From CAVVSQ01 sp963848825 (GTDB lineage: Bacteria; Planctomycetota; Planctomycetia; Gemmatales; Gemmataceae), in NCBI GenBank assembly GCA_963848825.1, contig CAWKFA010000009.1:907579-971578 (forward strand): a DNA stretch of 64,000 nt, given 5' to 3'. The notes beneath the pieces were generated by a model. The model did not search any database, had not been told where the DNA came from, and saw only the letters and a program-made list of their open reading frames with translations. Positions 10,760 to 19,745 of the stretch are shown piece after piece (position 1 is the first letter of the stretch; every line of letters begins with the position of its first letter). The translations under genes were made by a program, and so were the position numbers.

Positions 10760-12055
10760 ATGGCGACGAAAGATTCGGGCACGACTGGACGCAAACCTAC
10801 GGGAACCACCGGGCGTAATCGAAACGCCTTCTGCTCCTTCTGCCGTAAGAGCTATCGCGACGTCGGCCCACTCGTCGAGGGGCCTGGCGATGTTTATATT
10901 TGCGGCGAATGCATCGAGCTCTGCCAGTCGATCATCGATCAGGAAAAACGTCGGCGCGGCACCTCCAAGACCGCGGTGACCAATATTCCTTCACCGCGTT
11001 CCCTCAAGGAAAAGCTCGACCAATACGTGATCGGCCAGACCCGGGCCAAAAAAGTCCTGTCGGTCGCCGTCCATAACCACTACAAGCGCCTGAGCTTGGG
11101 TGAAGACGGGCAAAACGATGTCGAGGTTGATAAGAGCAATATCCTGCTCATCGGGCCGACCGGCAGCGGCAAGACCCTCCTGGCCCGTACGCTCGCCAAG
11201 ATTCTTGATGTCCCCTTCGCCATTGGTGACGCAACAACCCTCACAGAAGCTGGTTATGTCGGCGAGGACGTCGAAAACCTGCTTCTCAAGCTCTTGCACG
11301 CTGCCGATTTCGACATCGAAGCCGCTCAGCGCGGCATCGTCTACATCGACGAAGTCGACAAGATCGCCAAAACCAGTCAAAATGTCTCCATCACGCGCGA
11401 CGTTTCCGGTGAAGGCGTGCAGCAAGCGCTGTTGAAAATGCTCGAAGGCACTGTCAGTAATGTGCCGCCGCAAGGTGGCCGTAAGCACCCCGAGCAGCAA
11501 TACATTCAGGTCGATACGACGAACATTCTGTTCATCTGCGGCGGCACGTTCGTCGGCCTCGATAACATCATCGCTCGCCGCGTGGGCCGTAAAACGATCG
11601 GCTTCGGCGCCAATGCCGAACAAAAAGAACATCACCTCGGCGAATTGCTGAGCCGGGTGACGAGCGACGACCTTCTCGGATTCGGCATGATTCCAGAGTT
11701 CATCGGCCGTCTGCCGGTTTTGGCCCCACTCGAACCGCTGGATGAGGAAGCCCTGGTCCGCATTCTCACCGAGCCCCGTAATGCCCTGGTCCGCCAATAC
11801 CGCAAGCTGTTCGAGATGGAAGGCGCGGAACTGGACTTTACGCCCAGTGCCCTGCAGCTAATCGCCAAGATGGCCCGCGAACGAGACACGGGCGCCCGCG
11901 GCCTGCGCAGCATCGTCGAGGAGGTCATGACCGACATCATGTTCGATCTGCCCGAGCTCGAAAACAAAGACAAGTTCACGATCACCGAAAAAATCATCCG
12001 CCGCGAAGAGCCGGTGCTGACCAGCCAGCCTGCCGCCGACAAAAAGAGCGCCTGA
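10760..12055 (+). CDS. clpX: ATP-dependent Clp protease ATP-binding subunit ClpX
   Basis: AAA+ unfoldase that feeds tagged substrates to ClpP. 431 residues, normal. The N-terminal four-Cys zinc domain (CSFCRK and CGECIELC, about residues 26-54) precedes Walker A GPTGSGKT near 131, pore loop GYVGEDVE, Walker B IVYIDEVDKI, and the RKHPEQQ loop that contacts substrate. AAGGAG lies 7 bp before the ATG. No clpP is next to it in this window, unlike the common clpP-clpX order, so ClpP must be encoded elsewhere. A strong terminator follows at 12094. Intact. Confidence 0.97.
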   Translation: MATKDSGTTGRKPTGTTGRNRNAFCSFCRKSYRDVGPLVEGPGDVYICGECIELCQSIIDQEKRRRGTSKTAVTNIPSPRSLKEKLDQYVIGQTRAKKVLSVAVHNHYKRLSLGEDGQNDVEVDKSNILLIGPTGSGKTLLARTLAKILDVPFAIGDATTLTEAGYVGEDVENLLLKLLHAADFDIEAAQRGIVYIDEVDKIAKTSQNVSITRDVSGEGVQQALLKMLEGTVSNVPPQGGRKHPEQQYIQVDTTNILFICGGTFVGLDNIIARRVGRKTIGFGANAEQKEHHLGELLSRVTSDDLLGFGMIPEFIGRLPVLAPLEPLDEEALVRILTEPRNALVRQYRKLFEMEGAELDFTPSALQLIAKMARERDTGARGLRSIVEEVMTDIMFDLPELENKDKFTITEKIIRREEPVLTSQPAADKKSA

Positions 12056-12093
12056 GACTGAGCGCTGCACGCTCAGAAGGATCATTATTCCGT

Positions 12094-12135
12094 GGGCCCG
12101 TCGGGAAAACCTCCCGACGGGCCCTCTTTTCTTTT
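12094..12135 (+). terminator. intrinsic terminator of clpX
   Basis: A perfect 13-bp stem, GGGCCCGTCGGGA paired with TCCCGACGGGCCC, has the loop AAACC and is followed by TCTTTTCTTTT. It begins 39 bp after the clpX stop. Confidence 0.93.
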
Positions 12136-12258
12136 CCTTTGGGAGCCATCCTGCGCTCGTGGCATTGTTTTATCCAGCCCACAGGGCCAGCATGGCACGT
12201 CGTTTCACTGCGTTGCGCCCCCGCTCGGAACGCTGCAACGACACCGTGGTTCAGCCAG

Positions 12259-13137
12259 TTACGACCTCCGGGAAGCCCTGTAATACTTACTGCGATTACC
12301 AACTATGAATTTCAGGTGTCGCAACAGTTTCTCCTCCATCGCGGGCCCAAAACCTCGACTTGCATGAAAAACAGCCGCCAGCCGCGAGTCTTTTTTCATC
12401 GTTGGAATGTCACCAGCCAGCACCAGCCCCCTATTACTGTCCTCATCGACCCAGTTCTCAATGGCAATTCGGGCCCTGCGAAAGACCTCGAAAAGGGACT
12501 CATTGGTCACGCCGGGCTCGCCGGCACGGGCAGTCTTTTGCCATTTGCGAAATATGTCTTGATCGATGATTCTGCCGGTACTGGCATCAAAGCCCGTTTC
12601 TTGAGTCGATGGACGGGCCACATCTTCCACCGGTGTCGTTTTGGCTGGTAAAACGGCGGTGACCGCCTGGGGAGGGGACAACTCAGGAACGCTGGGGAGG
12701 ATGGCAGGAGCCTTGGAAGGAGGAGCGGGCGTCGCCGGCTCCAGAGCAAAGCCAGAGAGCCAATCAGGAACGCCTGTCTTGATTACACTTGGGCCCGGCG
12801 CGGCCTCATCCGCGCGTGGCCCGTCGAGCGCGAGCCAAAGACGCAAATCTTCTAGCCAGGCAGGGGCCTCATTACTCGCCACGGGAGCTGGCACGGCAGC
12901 CTGCCCCTCATCAGCGCCCATGTCCTCCAACCACTCAGGAATGAGAGCAACCACCGGTGACAGGTTGGAGAAATCCAGGGCCGCTTGCGCGGGCAAAGGG
13001 TCCCTGGCCTCACGACCTCCCTGCCACAGTAAATCATTCTCCAAAAGCAATCGTCGCGCTGCCTGTTCCTTGAGCTGCTGACCCGAAAAAGGGCCATGCG
13101 TGATGCCGTCGTGGGAATAGTACCATTGGCTGTCCAT
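12259..13137 (-). CDS. GYF_2-domain protein, last gene of the vWA/PP2C/kinase operon
   Basis: 292 residues. The N-terminus is a GYF_2 (DUF4339) module: WYYSHDGITHGPFSGQQLKE then LLWQGGREARDP, a fold thought to bind peptides or partners. A low-complexity Pro/Ala-rich linker (about 75-185) follows, and then an ordered C-terminal helical region of about 100 residues (IIDQDIFRKWQKTAR to the end) that I do not recognise. It starts 60 bp after the kinase gene on the same strand, with no good ribosome site, so expression probably depends on the upstream genes. The context suggests an adaptor or substrate of the kinase/phosphatase pair. Confidence 0.75.
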   Translation of the reverse strand: MDSQWYYSHDGITHGPFSGQQLKEQAARRLLLENDLLWQGGREARDPLPAQAALDFSNLSPVVALIPEWLEDMGADEGQAAVPAPVASNEAPAWLEDLRLWLALDGPRADEAAPGPSVIKTGVPDWLSGFALEPATPAPPSKAPAILPSVPELSPPQAVTAVLPAKTTPVEDVARPSTQETGFDASTGRIIDQDIFRKWQKTARAGEPGVTNESLFEVFRRARIAIENWVDEDSNRGLVLAGDIPTMKKDSRLAAVFHASRGFGPAMEEKLLRHLKFIVGNRSKYYRASRRS

Positions 13138-13197
13138 CTAGAGACTCGCGGTTAGCTTCTGTTAAATGTCCAAAATTGAGATCCCGGTACGGGGCCC

Positions 13198-15392
13198 TTA
13201 CTTGATGTCAGCACCAGACTTCTCCGGTGCGGCCGGCGCCGCGAAAAAATCCCTCGCCCAGGCGTCATCCATTTTGCCGGCGAGAGTCAATTCTTCACCG
13301 AAACGTAAGCCCTCGTCTCCGCCCACGAAAGTTATAAATCCGGCCTGGGCATCCTGGGTGGTAATTTTCAAATGCTGACTTGCAAAGCTGAGGTTCACCG
13401 ATGTTGGTAGGATTTTGAGACTAATGTCCTTGAACCCTTCACGGTCAAAAAAAGGCAGACGCGCTTGCTCATTTTTTTTCCGGAATGCCAGGGTAACCGA
13501 AGTCGCATTCATTGCCTCCAGGCCAACATGAATGCCACCGGTGGTGTGAAGCAGGTAGCCGCCCCTGGCTTCAACGTAAACTTTGCCCTTGAGTGAGAAT
13601 TCCGTGAACTTCACGATATGACGGGCCTGCATTTTGGGTTTGAGATGCATATAGCCGATCAGAAGTACAACCTCCGCCTTTGCGGTATCAAAATCGTCCA
13701 GTTGTTCAGGAGATTTGAAGTCGTAGACCAGGGTCAATGTGGATGTCTTAATATCGTAGCTCGCCCTGCCCTTGAATTTTTTCGCCAACACATCAGCTGC
13801 GAATGGAGCGGAAGGGCGAATTGGCTCGGTCGCCTTATCTTCATTTTTTTCGGCGTCAGGAACTACTGGCTCCGTGCTCTTCGGCACGGGTACGGGTCTA
13901 TTCTTGGATTGAGCGGTATTGTCAATGACGGCGGGAAGCGGGCGCCGTGCGTTGGCGTCGTTGCCTTTTGCCCTGGGAGCCACGCGCTCAGCCTGTTTGG
14001 GGGCCTCCTCAAGGTTCTCCTCAACCTGATCTGGCTCGGCCCGTTCCGGCTCTTGCTGACTTGACGGAGGTTTAGAAATCTCAGCGGGCCTTTCTGGCTG
14101 ACTGCTTTCTCGCGTTGGCAATGGTGGTAATGCGGCTTCGATGCCGGGCGGATCATTTTCCTTGGTTTCGTGCGCAACGAGGACAATGAGCTCTTGGCCA
14201 GTTTTTTCTTGCGCAGTTTTCAAAATCTGTAACCCGGTCAACGCGCCTAGGCCACACAAGGCCGCGACACACAGCAATACCCTCCGGAACCCCCTCCGGG
14301 CAGGTTTTCGAATGATCAGGTCAGGCTGGCTGCCCTTATTCAAAAAGTTCCAATCCGTGCGTGCGGGATTTTGTGGCTGACGAGATGGTTCTGCCACCTT
14401 GATTAATGTTTGCGGCCGCATGGGTTGAGCCGCCTGAGGATGCCCGCCAGCCGCGCCGAGCGCGGACAATGGCCGCACGCGGCCTTCACTCCAGATGTCT
14501 TGTAGCGGAGGTACATTGGCCAAATCGCCTGTCAAGGCAATGGCCAGGTAGCCTGTCAAGTCGTGAGCGGTCTGGTCCTTGATCTTCCATAGTTCTTTTA
14601 GCAGCGCCGATGCTGTTGGCTTGCACAGGTCTGATTCCCGGAACAGAATATTGTCGCCGTTGTCATATCTGTCCCAGAGGGACTTGCCGCTAACCGCCAG
14701 GCAACGCAGGCGCAAGCGATTGCCAGGACGGGAAGCCGGTCGATATCGGCGCTATAGATGCCATGCTGGAGGCGCTGCGGATGCTGGTAAGCGGGGTGGC
14801 CCACCTCGCCGCACTGTATCGCCGCCAGGGCGGGCACCCACATGCCGTCGTAGTCAATCAACTTGACCGACAAGGAGCTGGTCTTGCTGCCGGGCACCAG
14901 AATCACATTGCCATGTTGCAGGTCGCCATGGGCGATGTTGGCACCTGACAGGCGCCTGGCCATCCGCACCCAGACCTGCGTCAGGGCATCAAGCAAGGCT
15001 GGCTTGTCGGCGTTGGCACGGACAAATTCGTTCAAGAGCAGGCCTTCGACCCATTGCATTTTCAAAACCGGGTAGCACTCGCCACGAATGCGCATGCCCT
15101 TGGCCAGGTAAGTGAAATCCACCGTGAAGGGCAGGTTGGCCTGGAGGAGATGTTTACTGATCGCGCTGTAGCGTTCTTGCAAACCGGGGACCTGACGAGT
15201 GAAGCACTTGAGCGCCCACCGTTGACCGCTCGCGCCGACGAATTCATAGACATCGGCAAAATTCCCCGAACGCGGCATGGGTATGCCCAGGGTATTACAG
15301 ACCGCCTGGCCCCCGCGCAGCTCCGGGTCGCCAAAGGCGAATTGCGGATTCTGCATCGCTTCGTTGTAATCTTGCGACTGAGGCCAGGCCAT
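13198..15392 (-). CDS. membrane-anchored protein kinase of the TerY-P type, one frameshift
   Basis: Kinase-fold protein of about 730 residues. Catalytic features are the ATP lysine in WALKCF (Lys62), HGDLQHGN (155-162, Asp157 in the HRD position and Asn162) and metal-binding DYD in place of DFG (180-182). The kinase part ends in the LCKPTASALLKELWKI region; a basic patch and one membrane helix (VLLCVAALCGLGALTGLQIL, roughly residue 385) follow, then a Pro/Glu-rich linker and a beta-rich extracytoplasmic domain. The frame breaks near 14715, where one C seems lost: ACALRCLAVSGKSLWDRYDN is restored by adding it. AGGAGGT lies 8 bp before the ATG at 15392. Second enzyme of the vWA/PP2C/kinase operon. 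Confidence 0.82.
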
Positions 15393-15438
15393 CGGGCGCA
15401 CCTCCTGGTGCCGTGTAAGCCGCACGGTTTTTTCTATC

Positions 15439-16164
15439 TTATGAACGCAATGGATAGACGTCAGAATGAATCAGTATAAAGGTCACGTCATCATTCCGCA
15501 GTTGCTTGGCTTTGCGGTTTATTTCGACCCAGTCTTCAAAAGCCTTCTGTGAATGCAGGGACAGAAGCTGCAACCAGGGCTGCTCCCTGCTTGCCATCTT
15601 TTGGAGAAACCACTGCGCCAGGGCGTCGGTCATCAACAACATCCGGTCTTGATCATGCCAGTTCCCGCGCCAGTGGAGGCGTTTGATTTTTTTTGCCGCC
15701 GGCCGTGAGCCGATAAGGTCCGGTTGATTGCCAAAGGCTCCGGCGTGGCGCACCGGAAAAGCTTGGCAGGAATTATTACCGCGCAGGTGAAAAAGGCAGC
15801 AATCGCCGATAGCGACAGCCCGCCAGCGCTGGCCTTTGAAGCGAAGCCCTAAAAACGTCGCTTCGGCACCTGCCAAAAATTTCTCTTCAGCGTACCAGGA
15901 AAAATCTCGTTCCTTAAAACGTTCGTGCCAAGTCTGGCGAGCTGCTGTCAACCAGCTGTTCCAGGGACCTGCCTGGGCGGTATAGCCTTTCACCAACAAG
16001 TCCGCCCAGGTGCCGGCAAAGGAACTTTCCGAAGCGCCGTCGGCGATGGCAAAGCGCTGTGCCAAAATATTCACGGCACAGGCGTCTTCGTATTCATCCT
16101 GGCCATGCCCCCTTTTGGGCATGGAGAAAACACGCCAGACAAGGGATCGTGAAACGTTGGCCAT
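15439..16164 (-). CDS. PP2C-family protein phosphatase
   Basis: 241-residue Ser/Thr phosphatase, predicted cytoplasmic, expected to reverse phosphorylation by the neighbouring kinase. Metal-site motifs of the PP2C family are visible: the acidic start QDEYEDA (about 22-28), ADGASES (Asp42-Gly43), the LMTDAL segment, and RNDDVTFI near the C-terminus (Asp225-226). The ATG at 16164 comes 3 bp after the stop of the vWA gene, so the two are surely co-transcribed. The kinase gene begins 46 bp downstream. The sequence is compact and lacks any membrane segment. Intact. Confidence 0.85.
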   Translation of the reverse strand: MANVSRSLVWRVFSMPKRGHGQDEYEDACAVNILAQRFAIADGASESSFAGTWADLLVKGYTAQAGPWNSWLTAARQTWHERFKERDFSWYAEEKFLAGAEATFLGLRFKGQRWRAVAIGDCCLFHLRGNNSCQAFPVRHAGAFGNQPDLIGSRPAAKKIKRLHWRGNWHDQDRMLLMTDALAQWFLQKMASREQPWLQLLSLHSQKAFEDWVEINRKAKQLRNDDVTFILIHSDVYPLRS

Positions 16165-16167
16165 ATT

Positions 16168-17006
16168 TTAGCGCATGGTTTGAGCGGCGCGGGTGCCGAT
16201 ATCGAGAAAGTGCAAAACGGAAACCAGGTCGGCATTAAAGACAAAGCCGCGCCCCTGTCCGAGACGGCAAAGCCGTCATTTTGTGCCGCGATTCGTAGCT
16301 TGGGGGGCAAAACGCTCGACATTCGGAACAAAAGACGGGCATTGTCATCGGCAAGCTGGTTTTCCTCGGAGGGGAACTCGATGGCCCGGACCGGCTTGGA
16401 GGATAGGTGGGCATTGAAAAGCAAGACGTTGCCATCGGTGGAGGCCAGGTTGCGTAGAGCCGACGAGGCGGGTTCGGGATCGCCGTCCGTGGATTTCCCG
16501 TCGCTGATATTAATGACCAGCGGAGGAAAACATTCGGGATATTGCTGGAGAAACCCTTCAATTGCCAGGCGTGCTTCCGCGAGCGCCTGACACATGGGCG
16601 TGCGGCCCGCCGCAAGCGCTTCGAACCAAATCGGAAATTTGAATTTCTGTTCAGCCAGTCCGCCGGCCCCATCGTCCACCTTGCGTGTCCTTTGCTCGAT
16701 GCGCAGCGGATTGTTGGCGATGACACTGAGCGGCAGCAGCGTTTTGCCCGCGAGCGAGCCACCGAGTGCCCAGGCAACCCGGCCGCCATAGCCAATCACG
16801 CCGACATGAAAATAATCGCGAATGCCGTCGCTCTTGGCGCACTTGAGCACCAGGTTTTGCAGCAGCCGATTGATGCCGTCGGCGACCCCCTGGGCTTTGG
16901 ATTTGTCTGGCTGGGCTCCAAAAGCCTCGATCATCGAACTTGACTGATCAATAAGGAAGATAAAGCAGGTAGGGTTCGTCCGGCTCAATTCGGCGCTATA
17001 AGGCAT
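16168..17006 (-). CDS. TerY-like von Willebrand factor A domain protein, one frameshift
   Basis: Single-domain vWA protein of about 279 residues. The metal-ion-dependent adhesion site is complete: DQSSS (residues 20-24), the Thr in GRTPMCQAL (about 138) and the Asp of INISDGKSTDGD. The ATG at 17006 (MPYSAELSRTNPTC) has GGAG about 8 bp upstream and matches the usual TerY-type start; the frame is open further upstream but that part looks non-coding. Near 16255 a G run (CAGGGGC) carries an indel: the other frame gives the expected end RGFVFNADLVSVLHFLDIG and stops at 16168, just before PP2C. TerY-type vWA, PP2C and kinase form a recurrent signalling triad in bacteria. Confidence 0.85.
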
Positions 17007-17732
17007 TACCGGGCTCCAAGGCGCCTTCTCAATTGCACAGTACAGGTATTTATCGATTAGGAGGTCCAGTATGGAGGTGGCAGGTGCTGCGGTCAAGAAA
17101 AAAATAGGTGGGCGATGGCAGGCGGATAAAAGGAGAGTTCCATGCACGCAACTTCAAGTCCAAGCCCGAAAACCTTGGGACGATGATACAGAAAGCACCA
17201 AGCCTCAAGCTTGCGCGGACCGACGTGACGCGCGCAATGAAAAACCCGCGTCGGGTCGGTGACGCGGGTTCGTTTAAACGCGGGCCTTTATGGTCCGCGG
17301 GCGTGGTGGGATGTTAAATATTAAAGAGCACGGCGGGACCGAGGGTTAAAGGACCTGTTCCGGACGTCCTCGTTTCCTCGCAAGGGCGCCACCAGTGCTC
17401 AGCCTCTCTCCTCGCCCCAGGTTCTTCTCTGCCAGCCCCAATACTTCCTGAGAGGCGGAAGAATTAAAGCAATTGCAGTGCCAAATCTGCCAGGAAAATG
17501 GCATGCCGGCCATAAGTGTCTGTGGCGCTTGATTTTAAATTTGAATGCATTTTGCCAGCTACGACCATGCAGGAAATGACGGGTGTATTTTTCGCCATTC
17601 CGTGTGAAAAATGAACAGCGTACCGAGCCATAGCATGATTACTCTACACCGTGAATTGCGGGCCCCAAACTTCGTCCCCCTCGTCCCTCGCCCGGCGCAC
17701 GGTACAATACCTTCATTCTGGAGGAGTTGCGA
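17007..17732. other. long intergenic region with structured elements, no gene recognised
   Basis: About 720 bp between the divergent vWA operon and the VIT1-family gene. Short open frames here look random. Two structured elements are visible: a terminator-like hairpin at 17243-17270 and an imperfect long hairpin at 17326-17400 closed by GAGCAC/GTGCTC. Both divergent promoters must also lie here. No tmRNA, SRP RNA, RNase P or 6S RNA could be matched by eye. Confidence 0.5.
17240..17275 (-). terminator. terminator-like hairpin upstream of the vWA operon
   Basis: AACCCGCGTC (17243-17252) pairs perfectly with GACGCGGGTT (17261-17270). On the minus strand the stem is followed by a TTTTT run. No protein gene ends here on that strand, so it may end a small RNA or attenuate the vWA/PP2C/kinase transcript. 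Confidence 0.55.
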
Positions 17733-18434
17733 ATGCGTTCGACTCATGTGGAAAAGCACTTTACGTCCTCCGCCCTCGTCAGGGACATCGTTATCGGGAT
17801 GTCAGACGGGCTGACCGTGCCTTTCGCGCTGGCGGCGGGACTTACCGGGGCCGTCAACGCCGCCAACATCATTGTCACTGCCGGCCTGGCGGAAATAGCT
17901 GCTGGGTCGATAGCGATGGGGCTGGGCGGTTACCTGGCCGCCAAGACCGATGCCGAGCATTACGCCTCCGAACGAACCCGCGAGGAGCGCGAAGTCATCG
18001 AGATACCCGACCAGGAGGCCGCCGAGGTGGCAGAGGTCTTTGAATCCTATGGGCTCGCGAAAGATACCGCGGCCGTCGTGGTGGACGCTATTCGCAAAGA
18101 CAACAAGCGCTGGGTCGATTTCATGATGCGTTTCGAGCTGGGCCTGGAAGAACCGGATGCGAGCCGGGCCCGGACCAGCGCCCTGACGATTGCGCTCTCC
18201 TACATCGCCGGCGGCCTGGTGCCCCTGGCGCCCTATTTCTTGTTGCCGACCGTCAAGGAAGGACTGGCGGGGTCGATCGTAGTGACTCTGCTGGCGCTCT
18301 TTGTCTTTGGCTACATCAAGGGCAAGTTCACGACGCCGCGGCCGTTCCGCAGCGCCTGGCAAACCGTCATCGTCGGTGGCCTGGCAGCCGGGGCAGCATT
18401 TTTGATCGCGATCGCGATGGAACAAAAGCCATGA
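17733..18434 (+). CDS. VIT1/CCC1 family transporter
   Basis: 233-residue membrane protein of the VIT1/CCC1 family, whose characterised members move Fe(II) or Mn(II) across membranes. The first two helices contain the family signature DIVIGMSDGLTVPFALAAGL, followed by AGLAEIAAGSIAMGLGGYLA; the acidic cytoplasmic segment EREVIEIPDQEAAEVAEVFE follows, then three more helices. GGAGGAG lies 6 bp before ATG 17733, which is preferred over the TTG two codons earlier. Divergent from the vWA operon. Metal specificity cannot be read from sequence alone. Confidence 0.88.
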   Translation: MRSTHVEKHFTSSALVRDIVIGMSDGLTVPFALAAGLTGAVNAANIIVTAGLAEIAAGSIAMGLGGYLAAKTDAEHYASERTREEREVIEIPDQEAAEVAEVFESYGLAKDTAAVVVDAIRKDNKRWVDFMMRFELGLEEPDASRARTSALTIALSYIAGGLVPLAPYFLLPTVKEGLAGSIVVTLLALFVFGYIKGKFTTPRPFRSAWQTVIVGGLAAGAAFLIAIAMEQKP

Positions 18435-18460
18435 AAGTAGGCGAGCGAACGCTCTCAGAC

Positions 18461-18494
18461 AAAAAAAGCCTGGAGCGCAGGTGCGCTTCAGGCT
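18461..18494 (-). terminator. intrinsic terminator of the FixJ-type regulator gene
   Basis: AGCCTGgAGCGCA and TGCGCTtCAGGCT form a 13-pair stem with one mismatch at 18467-18494. On the minus strand it is followed directly by seven T. It lies about 80 bp after the regulator's stop and close to the convergent VIT1-family gene, whose transcript meets the same hairpin without a T run. Confidence 0.88.
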
Positions 18495-18573
18495 CGTGGG
18501 GAGAAACTTGGCCTAGCCCGGCGGTCGGCCCGGTTTGCGTCTCGGGGTCGTTGGAAGTGGTGAATGATCTGAG

Positions 18574-19226
18574 CTAAAGATAGCTCCCTGGCTTGATAGC
18601 GACCAACCCACCAGGCCCGGACTCATGCAGCAAACGCCAACGTGCGATATCCGCCCAGGTCCGTGCCTTCATCTTGTCCACGACCTTGGTGCGATGGATA
18701 TCCAGCGTCTTTCTGCTGATGCCCAGGTGGCGAGCGATGGCCATGTTTTTCATGCCATCCGCCATCAAACCAAATACTTCCAGTTCACGAGGCGTCAAGA
18801 GCGCCAAACGTTGCTCAACCTCGTGACGTTCTAGCTCGACTTTTTGCCAGCGCGCGTAGATCTCGCTCGCGTGTTGCAAGCGCTCGGCCAACACATCCAG
18901 CTTGAGCGGCTTCTGGAGAAAATCGAAGGCGCCGTTCTTGATGGCTTGCACAGCCATGGGGACATCCCCGTGCCCGGTCAGGACCAGGATGGGAATATAC
19001 GTTTTTCGTGCCTTGAGAATTTCTTGGAGCTCCAGACCGCTCATTCCGGGTAGCCGAATATCCAAGACGAGGCAGCACACTTTGGCTGGTTCGAAGCCCG
19101 CCAGGAACTCCTGAGCCTGCCGAAGCAGATGGCTTCATAACCGGCCGACTTTGCCGCCAGGCGAAAGGAATCGCTGAAAGCGGCATCATCGTCGACCAGA
19201 CATACTCGATACTTTGCTTTGGCCAT
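18574..19226 (-). CDS. FixJ-type response regulator (receiver + LuxR HTH), one frameshift
   Basis: Two-component regulator of about 217 residues. The receiver domain shows the acidic pocket VDDD (residues 9-12), the phospho-acceptor Asp in LVLDIRLPGMSG, a Thr in VLTGHGD and the Lys in FLQKPLK. The C-terminal LuxR-type helix-turn-helix is LTPRELEVFGLMADGMKN followed by IARHLGISRKTLDIHRTKV. The frame breaks near 19110-19130, between GYEAICF and CCLVLDIR. GAGGG precedes two adjacent ATG codons (19229 and 19226). No histidine kinase is adjacent, so the regulator is an orphan here. Confidence 0.87.
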
Positions 19227-19406
19227 CATTTCCCTCTGAAACAAGATTGAAACTTCATTGCCCGAAGCTGGGTACTAAAAAACCTGGAGGCCATTTTTAT
19301 TATAGGCAATGTTTAATATTTGCTACCACACGTTGGCGCCAAACGAAAGAAAAAACTAATTTTATTTCCGCGGCCGAAGCCCCTCGAGGGCTGTCGGCGC
19401 CGTTCG

Positions 19407-19745
19407 TTACCCTTCCTTTCGCCCATAAGATGCCTGGCCGCGCCCGAGTCTTGGGACGGCGCTTCGCAGCCAGTTGGCGGCTTCCTTCCACTCGACCAGG
19501 CGGGCGCCGATGCCCGCGATGGCCATGACGAAAAAGAGCAATAAGCCGAAAACAATCTGATGCTGGAAAAATTTGAATTGGGCGGCCAGCCCCATGAACA
19601 GCGCCGCCGAGCCAATCGCCATGACAAAAAAGAGGAGTGCCCGGAGCCAGGCGCCTTTGGGCCGTTTGCGGGCCTCGGCGAGCAGTCGATCATGCCTTTG
19701 CGTGGCGACATAGGCATCGCGGGCCAGGCGCCGCGAAGCCTTCAT
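19407..19745 (-). CDS. two-helix membrane protein, coupled to the gene at 19742
   Basis: 112 residues with two membrane spans (roughly 33-55 and 63-85) and basic termini: MKASRRLARDAYVATQRHDR at the start and a Lys/Arg tail. The ATG overlaps the stop of the upstream gene by 4 bp (ATGA), the usual sign of translational coupling. No family recognised. It probably anchors, or works with, the helical protein encoded by 19742-20542. Confidence 0.7.
   Translation of the reverse strand: MKASRRLARDAYVATQRHDRLLAEARKRPKGAWLRALLFFVMAIGSAALFMGLAAQFKFFQHQIVFGLLLFFVMAIAGIGARLVEWKEAANWLRSAVPRLGRGQASYGRKEG

Noticed and set aside
10991..11797. 268-codon frame opposite clpX
   Set aside because: Antisense shadow of an intact essential-type gene.
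17326..17400. tRNA or tRNA-like gene of 75 nt
   Set aside because: The closing stem has the right span, but no T arm or anticodon arm consensus is present.
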